DNA of 64,000 nucleotides, from contig NZ_PVYW01000001.1 in the NCBI RefSeq assembly GCF_003001675.1, forward strand, positions 434,001 to 498,000. Reading direction: 5' to 3'. The position numbers and the translations under genes are program-made. Numbering within the stretch: the stretch's first letter is position 1; each line of letters opens with the position of its first letter. The stretch is from Cohnella sp. SGD-V74 (GTDB taxonomy: Bacteria; Bacillota; Bacilli; Paenibacillales; Paenibacillaceae). This document shows positions 38,990 to 46,640 of this stretch, piece after piece. The notes below the pieces were generated by a model. The model was given only the letters and a program-made list of their open reading frames with translations. It ran no database searches and was not told the DNA's origin.

Positions 38990-40141
38990 TTATCCGGCCG
39001 GAACGCCGGATTCTGCCAAGGCGAACAGCTTCTCCATCGGTACGGGCTCCGGGCCTTCCGGCGGCCTTCCCCGTCCGCAGCTCGGACAATCGTCCGCCTT
39101 CGGAATGTTCCGATGGGAGACGCTCATCCCTTGAAAATCGATCAGTCCGAACGGCATCGGGAACGGCTCCCCATAGCCCGTCAGCCGCTTGGCGATCTCG
39201 GAAGCGATCAGCGACGTAATGACGGCGACGTTCGGAGCGAAGCCGGGATTGCCGAAATCGGCGTCCGGCTCCGCCCGGTTCCACTTGCGCTTCGTCGTCT
39301 CCAGCAGCTCCGGCTCCGTGCGCATGATGTGCAGCAACCGGCAGTCGGTGCAGCCGCTCTCTGTCGGATCAACTCGATAATAGAAGCCGAGCTTGTTGCC
39401 GATCGACACGTAATAAGCGGGAATATTCAAATGCAGGCAAGCGGAATTGACGTATCGCGATCCGAGCAAGGGAGGCGTATCGATCGCTCCGACCACGAAA
39501 TCCGCTCCGGATATCGCCTGCAGCAGCGAGGCCGCGCTGTCGACCTTGAGCTGCACGGCTTCCACACGGATATCCCCGTTAAGCTCCTCCAGACGGCGCT
39601 TCAGCGCGACCGTCTTATACTCTCCGACGTCCTTCTCCGTATAGAAAAATTGCCGGTTCAAATTGTTCAGTTCGACCCGGTCGCAGTCGACGCCGACAAT
39701 CGTGCCGACGCCCATCGCCGCCAGCCATGCCGCGATGACGCTGCCTCCGCCGAGCCCGACGACCGCAACCTTGGCGTTCTTCAGCTTGACCTGACAGTCG
39801 TATCGGCTGTTCGTCAAGCTCTCGTGCAGAGAGAAGTAGGTCAAATTGTTTTTGTACCGGACCAACTCCCGCTCCGTAAGGGCCGACGGCTCGGTCGACT
39901 CGGCTTCGAGCAGCCGGTGCCTGTCGAGCAGTGCGACCGCGTCCTCCGTGTCCCCGAGCGTCAGGCCCGCCTCTTGGGACAGCTCGGCGATCGTCCGGGT
40001 TCCGTCGAGCAGCCGGACGAAGGCATGAACGGTCCCTTCGGGATCGGGAATTTCCAGCGACGCCCGTTCCATCTTGAACCGAATGACTCCGTCCCCGAGG
40101 CTCATCACGTGCCGGCAATACGGTTTCAATTTTGGCTTCAT
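38990..40141 (-). CDS. E1/ThiF-like adenylating enzyme with PqqD/RRE-like N-terminal domain
   Basis: A 383-residue protein. Residues 1-82 look like a PqqD-type peptide-binding winged helix (GTVHAFVRLLDGTRTIAELS, VALLDRHRLLEAE). Residues 115-360 form a ThiF/MoeB fold: ATP loop VVGLGGG (127-133), DCDRVELNNLNRQ (152-164) with the ATP-contacting Arg and Asn residues, candidate Mg-binding Asp221 (GAIDTPP), and a complete four-Cys zinc site (C264, C267, C352, C355). RRE plus adenylation domain is the layout of MccB of microcin C. It should activate the C-terminus or a side-chain carboxylate of the neighbouring 27-residue peptide. ATG 40141 has GGAG 10 bases upstream; an ATG at 40207 would put the hairpin inside the gene. 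Confidence 0.87.
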   Translation of the reverse strand: MKPKLKPYCRHVMSLGDGVIRFKMERASLEIPDPEGTVHAFVRLLDGTRTIAELSQEAGLTLGDTEDAVALLDRHRLLEAESTEPSALTERELVRYKNNLTYFSLHESLTNSRYDCQVKLKNAKVAVVGLGGGSVIAAWLAAMGVGTIVGVDCDRVELNNLNRQFFYTEKDVGEYKTVALKRRLEELNGDIRVEAVQLKVDSAASLLQAISGADFVVGAIDTPPLLGSRYVNSACLHLNIPAYYVSIGNKLGFYYRVDPTESGCTDCRLLHIMRTEPELLETTKRKWNRAEPDADFGNPGFAPNVAVITSLIASEIAKRLTGYGEPFPMPFGLIDFQGMSVSHRNIPKADDCPSCGRGRPPEGPEPVPMEKLFALAESGVPAG

Positions 40142-40174
40142 ACTCGGTATGCTCCGCCTCCTGGTTAAGGGAAA

Positions 40175-40196
40175 GGCCGTACGCATGCGTACGGCC
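40175..40196 (-). promoter_or_regulatory. 22-bp perfect palindrome between peptide and E1-like genes (attenuator candidate)
   Basis: GGCCGTACGCA and TGCGTACGGCC are exact complements with no spacer, starting 14 bases after the peptide stop. On the minus strand the stem is followed by TTTCCCTT. A leaky terminator or RNA-stability hairpin here would give more peptide than enzyme mRNA, as is common in RiPP operons. Confidence 0.65.
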
Positions 40197-40210
40197 CCGC
40201 CGTTCATCGA

Positions 40211-40294
40211 TTAAGCTCTGAAGTCGAGCAGTTCCGGGTCCGCATGGATCGCGGTCGGCGTCAGGTTTTCCACTTCGCGGATGACGATTTTCAT
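40211..40294 (-). CDS. 27-residue peptide, probable RiPP precursor
   Basis: This gene is too short for routine calling but well supported. AGGAGGTGAATGCA leads into ATG 40294, and the 28 codons end in TAA at 40211. The peptide begins MKIVIREVENL and ends PELLDFRA; the middle is TPTAIHAD. It is acidic, has no Cys, and has only two Thr and no Ser, so lanthionine, sactipeptide or thiazole chemistry is unlikely. A -10-like TATAAT lies 28 bases upstream of the ATG. An E1-like enzyme with a peptide-binding domain and an M50-type protease follow in the same direction. I infer a precursor whose C-terminal carboxyl (…FRA) or an Asp side chain is activated. No family recognised. Confidence 0.75.
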   Translation of the reverse strand: MKIVIREVENLTPTAIHADPELLDFRA

Positions 40295-40321
40295 TGCATT
40301 CACCTCCTCTTCACATCTCGG

Positions 40322-40327
40322 ATTATA
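40322..40327 (-). promoter_or_regulatory. -10-like element of the peptide operon
   Basis: TATAAT on the minus strand, 28 bases before the peptide ATG, in the 69-base gap after the response-regulator gene. No good -35 lies 17 bases upstream, which would suit activation by the neighbouring LuxR-type regulator. Confidence 0.5.
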
Positions 40328-40363
40328 GGTCCGCCGGCGTGATCCGGGGAGGATGAAAATCAA

Positions 40364-40951
40364 TCACCCCCAGGTCGGGAGCTTGTCGCGAATGCTCCTC
40401 ATCTGCGTCTTGATCGTGTTCTCGGACTTGAACAGCCGGTCGGCGATCTGCCTTTTGCTGAAGCCTTTGCATTTCAGCCGGTAGACTTCCCTCTCCATCG
40501 GAGTCAGCGTCATCAGCTGCAATTCCTCGCGCACGATTTCAGCGGCATCCGGATGGATCGCCGATCGATTCGCATACGCATCCCGGATCGCCTTGGCGAT
40601 GTCGCCGGTCTTCGACCGGTCCAGAGCGTTCACCGCACCGTTCAGAAAACCGTTCAAAATCGCCTCCCGGTCGGCGTTCGACACGAGCATGATCGTCTTC
40701 AGCCTGACCCTTCTCCTGATCCCCATCTCGCGCACGGCGCGCGCGCGTTGCTCCTCTCCGGCGGACACTCCCGCGTCCACCAGCACGATGTCCACCGCTT
40801 CGTCATTGACCTCCTTTATTGCTTCTTCCACCGTCGGGGCCGTCCCGATCACCTCGATATCCGACTCTCTCTCCAACTCCTCCGTCAGCTTCCGCCGCCA
40901 TTGCCGATCCTCTTCCGCCAACGCCACCAGCAGAACTCTGATTTTCCGCAA
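40364..40951 (-). CDS. LuxR/NarL-type response regulator
   Basis: A 195-residue regulator: receiver domain 1-125 (IRVLLVALAEEDRQWRRKL; phospho-acceptor Asp in DIVLVDAG) and a C-terminal LuxR helix-turn-helix (LTPMEREVYRLKCKGFSKRQ, then IADRLFKSENTIKTQ). The TTG at 40951 follows GGAGGGAAATGCG at 7 bases and gives the expected RKIRVLLV beginning; the frame opens upstream at 41041. No histidine kinase gene is adjacent, so it is either an orphan or served by a distant kinase. Its position just before the peptide gene, same strand, suggests it controls the peptide-modification operon. GGTCAT inverted repeats stand about 70-105 bases upstream. Confidence 0.85.
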   Translation of the reverse strand: MRKIRVLLVALAEEDRQWRRKLTEELERESDIEVIGTAPTVEEAIKEVNDEAVDIVLVDAGVSAGEEQRARAVREMGIRRRVRLKTIMLVSNADREAILNGFLNGAVNALDRSKTGDIAKAIRDAYANRSAIHPDAAEIVREELQLMTLTPMEREVYRLKCKGFSKRQIADRLFKSENTIKTQMRSIRDKLPTWG

Positions 40952-41455
40952 CGCATTTCCCTCCAATCCGTTGTCGGCTCTATCATAAATCAGTCCAATA
41001 ATTTCCAACAAGTGACAAAAGGTCATCATTTGCTTCGGCAAGTCATATGACCTTTCTGAGGGGCCAGTCCGGTTGAAGCTTCCTTAAAACAAAGGTGTGC
41101 GCTTTATCCGTCCGAAATCCTCCAAAGCGCATACCGTCTCGTGTCGAATAAACTGCAAAAATGTCGAAAATGCCGGCAGACCGACGGAAGGGCGCCAGTG
41201 ACGGTCATATATGACCCGTCAGGCTTGGCGATCAGATGCACGCACGACTTGTGCACGACCGTTTTTCCCCTCTCTCGGACAAAGACCCCAGAACGGCAAA
41301 AGCTCCGAACGGCAACAGACCGCGAATCGTCGCGTCCCTTTGCCATTAGGAGCTTTCTCTCGTCCGTCATTCCAAACGCCGCATCCAGTCTGCCATGTCG
41401 CTGCCGTTTTGACAATTCGGGACATGACGGTTGTGAAACCGGCTTGCAGTCGGAA
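40952..41455. other. Gene-less 504-base region with GGTCAT inverted repeats
   Basis: No open frame here has a ribosome binding site or recognisable product. It contains AAAGGTCAT (41018-41026) facing ATGACCTTT (41047-41055), an internal GTCATATGAC (41042-41051), and a perfect GGTCATATATGACC palindrome at 41203-41216. These look like protein-binding sites upstream of the LuxR-type regulator gene. The part 41220-41455 shows nothing I recognise. Confidence 0.6.
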
Positions 41456-41929
41456 TCACTTGACGGCCGCGACTGTCCCGCCCGTCATCTCCACGAGTTG
41501 GGCCGGCGTCAGTTGGAACACGGCCTTCGGATGTCCCGCGGCGGCCCATAGCGTATCGAATTGCAGCAAGTCCTCGTCGATAATCGTCACGAGCGGCTCC
41601 GCATGCCCGATCGGCGCGACTCCGCCGATGACGAAGCCGGTTCGCCCGCGCACGAAGTCGGCGTCCGCCTTCTCCAGCTTGTCGCCGATCTCGGCTGCGA
41701 GCTTTTTCTCGTTCACGCGGTTGGTACCGCTGGCAACGACGAGCAAAGGCGCATCGGCCCGCTTGCGCCGGAAGACGATCGACTTGGCGATCTGCGCCGT
41801 GTCGCAGCCGATCGCGTCCGCCGCTTCCTGGGCGGTGCGAGTGCTGTCCGGCAGCTCCACTACCCGATTATCGTAACCCGACTCCGCCAACAACTCCTGA
41901 ATGCGCTGCGCGCTTTCTTTTAACGGCAT
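41456..41929 (-). CDS. YbaK/EbsC family aminoacyl-tRNA deacylase-like protein
   Basis: A 157-residue single-domain protein typical of YbaK/ProX proteins, which hydrolyse mischarged aminoacyl-tRNAs in trans. Key elements are KSIVFRRK (conserved Lys of the active site), the GTNRVNEKKLA segment and GFVIGGVAPIGH. The ATG at 41929 follows GGAGGAAACGAT. It lies 32 bases downstream of leuA and may be read from the same T-box-controlled transcript. Confidence 0.9.
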   Translation of the reverse strand: MPLKESAQRIQELLAESGYDNRVVELPDSTRTAQEAADAIGCDTAQIAKSIVFRRKRADAPLLVVASGTNRVNEKKLAAEIGDKLEKADADFVRGRTGFVIGGVAPIGHAEPLVTIIDEDLLQFDTLWAAAGHPKAVFQLTPAQLVEMTGGTVAAVK

Positions 41930-41961
41930 ATCGTTTCCTCCAGTTCCATGCGGGAATGCTT

Positions 41962-43494
41962 CTATTCCTTGGCGTTGTCCAGCAAGATCGCGTTGACGGC
42001 GTTCAGGAACGCGTTGGCGCTCGCCTTCACGATATCGGTGTCCATCGCCCGGCCCGTGTACGTCTTGCCCTCGCAGGAGACGCGAAGGTTCACCCGTCCG
42101 ACCGCCTCCTTGCCTCTGGACAGGCTGCTGATCTTATAATCGTTCAGCTCGACTTCCAAGCCGACGAGCGACTTGATGACGCCGTACAGCGCATCGATCG
42201 GGCCGTCTCCGACCGCGCTGCCCTTGACGATCTCCGCTCCTCGCTTCAATTGCACCGAAGCGGTCGGGAACGTATCGTTGCTGACGACCTGGAACGAATC
42301 GAGCGCGTACAGCTGCATCTCTCCGTTGTCGGCTTCGCGATGATCCGCCACCAGATAGAAGACGTCGTGGTCGTACACTTCCTTCTTCGCGTCGGCGAGC
42401 GCCAGGAACTTCGCGAACAGCGCTTCGAACGCCTCGCCTTCTCCCGGATCGAAGCCCATCTTCTCGACCGCGTTGCGGAACGCGTGGCGGCCGGACCTCG
42501 CGGTCAGAATCATCTCCATCTTCTCCGCGCCCACGTCCTCGGGAGACATAATCTCGTAGACGTTCTTATCCTTGAGCAAGCCGTCCTGGTGAATGCCGGA
42601 GGAATGCGCGAACGCGTTCTCGCCGGTGATCGCCTTGTTGACCTGCACGTCCAATCCCGTCAGATGGCTGACGAGACGGGAAGACTTGAGCAGTTCCTGC
42701 GTCCGGATGTCCGTGTAACCGCCGTAGAAGCTTTCCCGGACTTTAAGCGCCATGACGACCTCCTCCAGGGAAGTGTTGCCCGCGCGTTCGCCCAGGCCGT
42801 TGATCGTTACCTCGATTTTGTCGGCGCCGTTGCGGATCGCGCTCAGCGTGTTCGCCGTCGCCATCCCCAGGTCGTTATGGCAGTGAACGCTCAAGACGAC
42901 GCGGTCGTCCAGGTTTTTGAGCCGATCGTTCAGCTTGCGGATCAACTCGCCGTATTCTTCGGGAACCGCGAAGCCGACCGTGTCGGGCACGTTGATCATC
43001 GTCGCCCCCGCCTTGACGACCGCTTCGATCGTCGACCACAAATACTCGAAGTCGGAGCGCGACGCGTCCTCCGTCGAATACTGCACGTTCGGCAGCAGCG
43101 TCTTCGCGTATTTCACCGCATCGACGCCCATCTGCAGCACCGCGTCCTTCGAGCGGTTGAACTTCTTCTCGACGTGTACGTTCGACGTGCCGAGCACGAT
43201 ATGGATAAGCGGATTTTGCGCCAGCTTGATGCTCTCGTAGACGGCGTCGATATCCTTCTGCACCGCTCGGGCGAGCGCCGTAATCGATACGGAATCGCCC
43301 ACGGCGCGTACGATTTCCTGCACCGCATGAAAATCCCCCTGCGAAGACGCCGGGAACCCGGCCTCGATGATATCGACGTTCAGCCGCTTGAGCTGCTTGG
43401 CGATTTCCAGCTTCTGATATACGTTCAATTTGGCGCCCGGCACCTGTTCTCCGTCGCGCAAAGTCGTGTCCAGTACGATAATTTTTCTGCTCAT
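41962..43494 (-). CDS. leuA: 2-isopropylmalate synthase
   Basis: A 510-residue enzyme of the first committed step of leucine synthesis (acetyl-CoA + 2-oxoisovalerate). The N-terminal TIM barrel carries [18 protein letters not shown] with the metal-binding Asp, and [14 protein letters not shown] with the two metal-binding His; the C-terminal 110 residues form the LeuA regulatory (leucine-binding) domain ([16 protein letters not shown]). GGGAGGAAACGAAT precedes ATG 43494. Upstream lies a T-box with a CTC leucine specifier, so transcription rises when leucyl-tRNA is uncharged; allosteric inhibition by leucine is expected in addition. Confidence 0.97.
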   Translation of the reverse strand: MSRKIIVLDTTLRDGEQVPGAKLNVYQKLEIAKQLKRLNVDIIEAGFPASSQGDFHAVQEIVRAVGDSVSITALARAVQKDIDAVYESIKLAQNPLIHIVLGTSNVHVEKKFNRSKDAVLQMGVDAVKYAKTLLPNVQYSTEDASRSDFEYLWSTIEAVVKAGATMINVPDTVGFAVPEEYGELIRKLNDRLKNLDDRVVLSVHCHNDLGMATANTLSAIRNGADKIEVTINGLGERAGNTSLEEVVMALKVRESFYGGYTDIRTQELLKSSRLVSHLTGLDVQVNKAITGENAFAHSSGIHQDGLLKDKNVYEIMSPEDVGAEKMEMILTARSGRHAFRNAVEKMGFDPGEGEAFEALFAKFLALADAKKEVYDHDVFYLVADHREADNGEMQLYALDSFQVVSNDTFPTASVQLKRGAEIVKGSAVGDGPIDALYGVIKSLVGLEVELNDYKISSLSRGKEAVGRVNLRVSCEGKTYTGRAMDTDIVKASANAFLNAVNAILLDNAKE

Positions 43495-43569
43495 ATTCGT
43501 TTCCTCCCGTAAGTCGGTATTCGCGATCTATGTGAAGCGAGGCTGGACGGACCCGGAATCCGACCAACA

Positions 43570-43795
43570 AAAAAAACCCGTCTCTGCTATAGAGACGAGG
43601 TTGAACTCGCGGTACCACTCTAATTCGTTTTCCGCCTGCGGAAAACAATCTTGTTCGATGGCCATCACCATCTATCCCTGTAACGGTGGAATTCCGTCTT
43701 ACCCTACGTTGTCGGGCAAGCTGTTCATAGACGAGTTCGGAATGGACGACGCTGCCGTTTCGCACCAACCAACGGCTCTCTGAAAGGTCATTTCA
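43570..43795 (-). promoter_or_regulatory. T-box leader (leucine, CTC specifier) of leuA
   Basis: Reading the minus strand: Stem I elements AGAGAGC and GGTTGGTGCGAA come first, then GAACTCGTC where CTC (Leu) is the likely specifier codon followed by a purine. The antiterminator bulge AGAGTGGTACCGCGAG (43622-43607) holds TGGT, whose T would pair with A73 of tRNA-Leu. The terminator CGTCTCTATAGCAGAGACG follows, with a run of eight T ending near 43569. The leader ends about 75 bases before leuA. Confidence 0.93.
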
Positions 43796-43897
43796 TTCGT
43801 ACTATTTCTAATCGCAACATTTGAGTATTGAAGTTATTGGCTATTATAGGCTGACAGACCGGAGATGTCAACACCGTTATTCTGCCGAATTTTAAAA

Positions 43898-44944
43898 CTA
43901 AGCCTCTTTCGTCGCCGGCTTCTCGCGTCTTCTTCCGGAATGCGCTCCGGACCGAAACTGCACGGGCGTCACTCCGGCCCACTTCTTGAAGGCGTTCTGG
44001 AACGCGCTCGGCTCTGAATAATGCAGCAGATAGGCGATCTCCGACACCGAATGCTCCGAACGGCTCAAGTAGCCCTTGGCCAGCTCCATCCGTACGCTCG
44101 CGCACAGCCCGTTGAAGGAGGCGTTCTCCTCCTTGAGCTTCGCCTGCAGCGTTCTCGTGCTCATCCCGAAATGCAAGGCGGTCTGCCGCAGCGTCGGGAA
44201 GGCGACGGGCAGTCGCTGCATCAGCCATTGGAAGACGCCGTCCGACAATGTCTTGCCTCGCATCAGCCGCTCCATCGTCTCGACGGCGATCGCTTCGAAC
44301 GACGACCTCAAGCGAGCGTCGGAGTATAAGATCGGGGCGTTCAGCACCTCCCTGTCCATTCGGAAAAACGTTTCCGCGCCGCCGAAGCGCGGCTCGATTC
44401 CGAAGACGGACACATAGGGAGCGACGTCGTACGACGCATCATGCGAAAAATGAAGCTCATGCAGCGGAACCGATCGATTAGCGAATTTGCATATAAGCTG
44501 GTAAAGCGAGCTCGCCATGTCCTCCATGCAGTGCCGGGACATCCGCGTCGCCGGATTCAGGGGGTACAAGCGAATCACAGCGTTCCGCCCTTCGTTCTCC
44601 CACGCGAGATTAAATCCGCTGCACAAAATAACGTTAAATCTCCGATAAGCGTCCAACGCATCCGCAATCGTCTCCGAGTGCATCATCACGTACCCGAGAA
44701 TGCCCATATCGGCCACGTCGGTCATCTGCCCCTGGTTCAGACCGAAATAATCGTCGTCCGTGTACGCCGCGGCGGCGTTCATCAGCCGTTCCAGTTCCCG
44801 AGCGGAAATTCTCGCTTCCGGGTCCCGCAGCAGCGCCCCGTCGAAAGCCGCAGACTCGCAAAACCGCTCCGTATCGAAGCCTTTGCGAACGAGCGTCTTC
44901 ATAATCGGATACACCATCGTCACGGCCATTCCCTGTTCGTTCAC
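43898..44944 (-). CDS. AraC family regulator with arabinose-binding-like N-terminal domain (OruR/ArgR type)
   Basis: The 348-residue protein has the roughly 190-residue N-terminal domain of the 'Arabinose_bd' group (SARELERLMNAAAAYTDDDYFG, MADVADMGILGYVMMHS-like) and a C-terminal AraC helix-turn-helix pair (LRQTALHFGMSTRTLQAKLK; SVSEIAYLLHYSEPSAFQNAF). Such regulators usually control catabolic genes for amino acids or hydroxy acids. It ends just before the T-box, but there is no evidence that it acts on leuA. A divergent oxidoreductase gene at 45111 is the nearest candidate target. Confidence 0.88.
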   Translation of the reverse strand: MNEQGMAVTMVYPIMKTLVRKGFDTERFCESAAFDGALLRDPEARISARELERLMNAAAAYTDDDYFGLNQGQMTDVADMGILGYVMMHSETIADALDAYRRFNVILCSGFNLAWENEGRNAVIRLYPLNPATRMSRHCMEDMASSLYQLICKFANRSVPLHELHFSHDASYDVAPYVSVFGIEPRFGGAETFFRMDREVLNAPILYSDARLRSSFEAIAVETMERLMRGKTLSDGVFQWLMQRLPVAFPTLRQTALHFGMSTRTLQAKLKEENASFNGLCASVRMELAKGYLSRSEHSVSEIAYLLHYSEPSAFQNAFKKWAGVTPVQFRSGAHSGRRREKPATKEA

Positions 44945-45110
44945 GCGCCGACCTCCCTTGCGCGATTCAGCAGATTTCCTGCGCGTCGCATCATAGGCGA
45001 CTCGCGCGGTTCGTCGTATGCTGAATACAGTTCTTACCCGCTATCCTAACACAAATACAGGGAAAAAGAATCCTGCGAAGGTTTCCCTTCCCGATATGGA
45101 GGTCATCGCC

Positions 45111-45692
45111 ATGAGCAAAAAAATTCTCGTCATTACCGGCCACCCGAACCCCGAAAGCTTCTGTTCCGCCCTGTCCCAAGCGTATGCCGAAGGCGCTTCC
45201 GGCTCACGGGCCAGCGTGCGGCTGATCGATCTCGGCCGAATTTCGTTCGATCAGAACCTGAGGCACGGTTATCGCCGAAGAACCGAGCTCGAGCCCGAGC
45301 TCGTCGAAGCCCAGGAAGCGATCCGCTGGGCCGATCACCTCGTCTTCGTCTATCCGACTTGGTGGGGCGCGATGCCGGCCGTCCTGAAGGGCTTCTTCGA
45401 CCGCGTGTTCCTTCCCGGCTTCGCCTTCAAGTACAGGGAAAATTCCCCACTATGGGATAAGCTGCTCACGGGCAAAACGGCGCGCCTCATCGTCACGATG
45501 GACACGCCGTCCTGGTACAACCGTTTTATCTACAGACGGGCCGGACACGGCATCATGAAGCGCAACATCCTGCAGTTTTGCGGCATCAAGCCGGTTCGCG
45601 TGACCGAGATCACCCCGATCAAAGACTCCACCGACGCGCAGCGGGCGAAATGGCTGGAGCAAGCGAGAAAACTCGGCGCGGCCCAGGCCTAG
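45111..45692 (+). CDS. NAD(P)H-dependent oxidoreductase (flavodoxin-like fold)
   Basis: The 193-residue protein matches the NAD(P)H:quinone oxidoreductase family: LVITGHPNPESFCSALSQAY binds FMN/FAD phosphate, and FVYPTWWGAMPAVLKGFFDR is the second flavin-binding signature. It should reduce quinones or similar electrophiles. GGAGG 8 bases before ATG 45111 fixes the start; the frame is open from 45018. It is transcribed divergently from the AraC-type regulator, which may control it. Confidence 0.92.
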   Translation: MSKKILVITGHPNPESFCSALSQAYAEGASGSRASVRLIDLGRISFDQNLRHGYRRRTELEPELVEAQEAIRWADHLVFVYPTWWGAMPAVLKGFFDRVFLPGFAFKYRENSPLWDKLLTGKTARLIVTMDTPSWYNRFIYRRAGHGIMKRNILQFCGIKPVRVTEITPIKDSTDAQRAKWLEQARKLGAAQA

Positions 45693-45806
45693 ACAAAGCG
45701 TTCCAAAAGTAAAATACGATTTCGCTCGAAGCCGGCGCAGTAGATTTACGGTCGAGACATTGGCCACTGTACTGTTCTAACCCGATATTCGGCATGCAGC
45801 CTCGTT

Positions 45807-46086
45807 GTACCATCGTTTGCTGCTGCAGCCCGACTGAGCAAGCTTATAGCACCGATATGCCACCGTTTGCTGCTGTAACCCGACCGAGCAAGCTTATAGC
45901 ACCGATGTACCACAGTTTGCTGCTGCAGCCCGACTGAGCAAGCTTATAGCACCGATGTACCACAGTTTGCTGCTGCAGCCCGACTGAGCAAGCTTATAGC
46001 ACCGATGTACCACAGTTTGCTGCTGCAGCCCGACTAAGCAAGCTTATAGCACCGATGTACCACAGTTTGCTGCTGTAACCCGACTC
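45807..46086. repeat. 50-bp tandem repeat, about 5.6 copies
   Basis: Units start at 45807, 45857, 45907, 45957, 46007 and 46057 (the last one partial). Units 3-5 are almost identical; units 1 and 2 have diverged. Each has TTGCTGCTGCAGCC followed by CGACTGAGCAAGCTTATAG. There is no open frame through the array and no spacer variation. The full gene-less stretch is 45693-46162. Confidence 0.95.
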
Positions 46087-46138
46087 AATCGGCTTAGATT
46101 CTTCGACATCTTGGTTACGTTACTTCGGGATTACCCTG

Positions 46139-46166
46139 CTAGGGCGTGTATGCATACACGCCCTAG
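46139..46166. promoter_or_regulatory. 28-bp perfect palindrome overlapping a stop codon
   Basis: CTAGGGCGTGTATG (46139-46152) is followed directly by its exact complement (46153-46166). The TAG of the membrane-protein gene (46163-46165) lies in one arm. It could form a long hairpin in RNA or bind a dimeric protein; no U-run follows on the minus strand. AGGGCGTGTATGCA also occurs at 10230-10243. Confidence 0.7.
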
Positions 46167-46624
46167 AACGGCTTGGCGATCATAAGCGCCAGAACGGCGA
46201 TCGGCAGCAAGGTCGCGGCTGCTCCGAAGACGGCCCACAACCGCGATGCTCGCCGGTACTCCGCGATTAAGCTTCCTCCGGCGACCGATGCGGCGCTGTG
46301 ACGGATCATCGCCCGCTGCAGCGGGATCAGCACCGCTCCCCAGATGAGGCCGGTCGCTCCGAAGACGGCGAGCGATACCGTCAGCCAATTGCTCTCGTTC
46401 ATCGGAATGCCGGCTTTGTGAGCCATCGCGATGCCGGACACCGTAACGAGGACGATGCCAGGCAGCGTAAAGACGAAGTCGGCCAACATAACGCTCTTCG
46501 CGGCATCATGGACGACGACCGGATTCCCTCCGAGATCGGCCCGCACTTTCCAGAAAGCGGCCGTGACAATGTTGCCGACGAACAGAACGACTCCGACAAT
46601 GTGAAGCGTTAGCCACAAATTCAT
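46163..46624 (-). CDS. DUF2269-like integral membrane protein
   Basis: A 153-residue protein with four hydrophobic segments (LWLTLHIVGVVLFVGNIVTA; MLADFVFTLPGIVLVTVSGI; LAVFGATGLIWGAVLIPL; LWAVFGAAATLLPIAVLAL), resembling DUF2269 membrane proteins of unknown function. It starts 17 bases after the TetR-type regulator gene (GGAGAGG upstream of ATG 46624), so regulator and membrane protein form an operon. Its stop codon lies inside a 28-bp palindrome. Confidence 0.8.
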   Translation of the reverse strand: MNLWLTLHIVGVVLFVGNIVTAAFWKVRADLGGNPVVVHDAAKSVMLADFVFTLPGIVLVTVSGIAMAHKAGIPMNESNWLTVSLAVFGATGLIWGAVLIPLQRAMIRHSAASVAGGSLIAEYRRASRLWAVFGAAATLLPIAVLALMIAKPF

Positions 46625-46640
46625 CGGTTACCCTCTCCTT

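Noticed and set aside
40142-40207. N-terminal extension of the E1-like protein from ATG 40207
   Set aside because: It would encode the palindromic hairpin and a basic low-complexity leader; the PqqD-like domain starts after ATG 40141.
41104-41415. 103-codon minus-strand frame in the gene-less region
   Set aside because: No ribosome binding site, no recognisable features, and it overlaps the GGTCATATATGACC palindrome.
41462-43512. Plus-strand frames opposite leuA
   Set aside because: Antisense shadows; leuA is unmistakable from its metal-binding motifs and T-box.
45807-46086. CRISPR array
   Set aside because: The units are contiguous 50-bp copies without variable spacers, and no cas genes are present.
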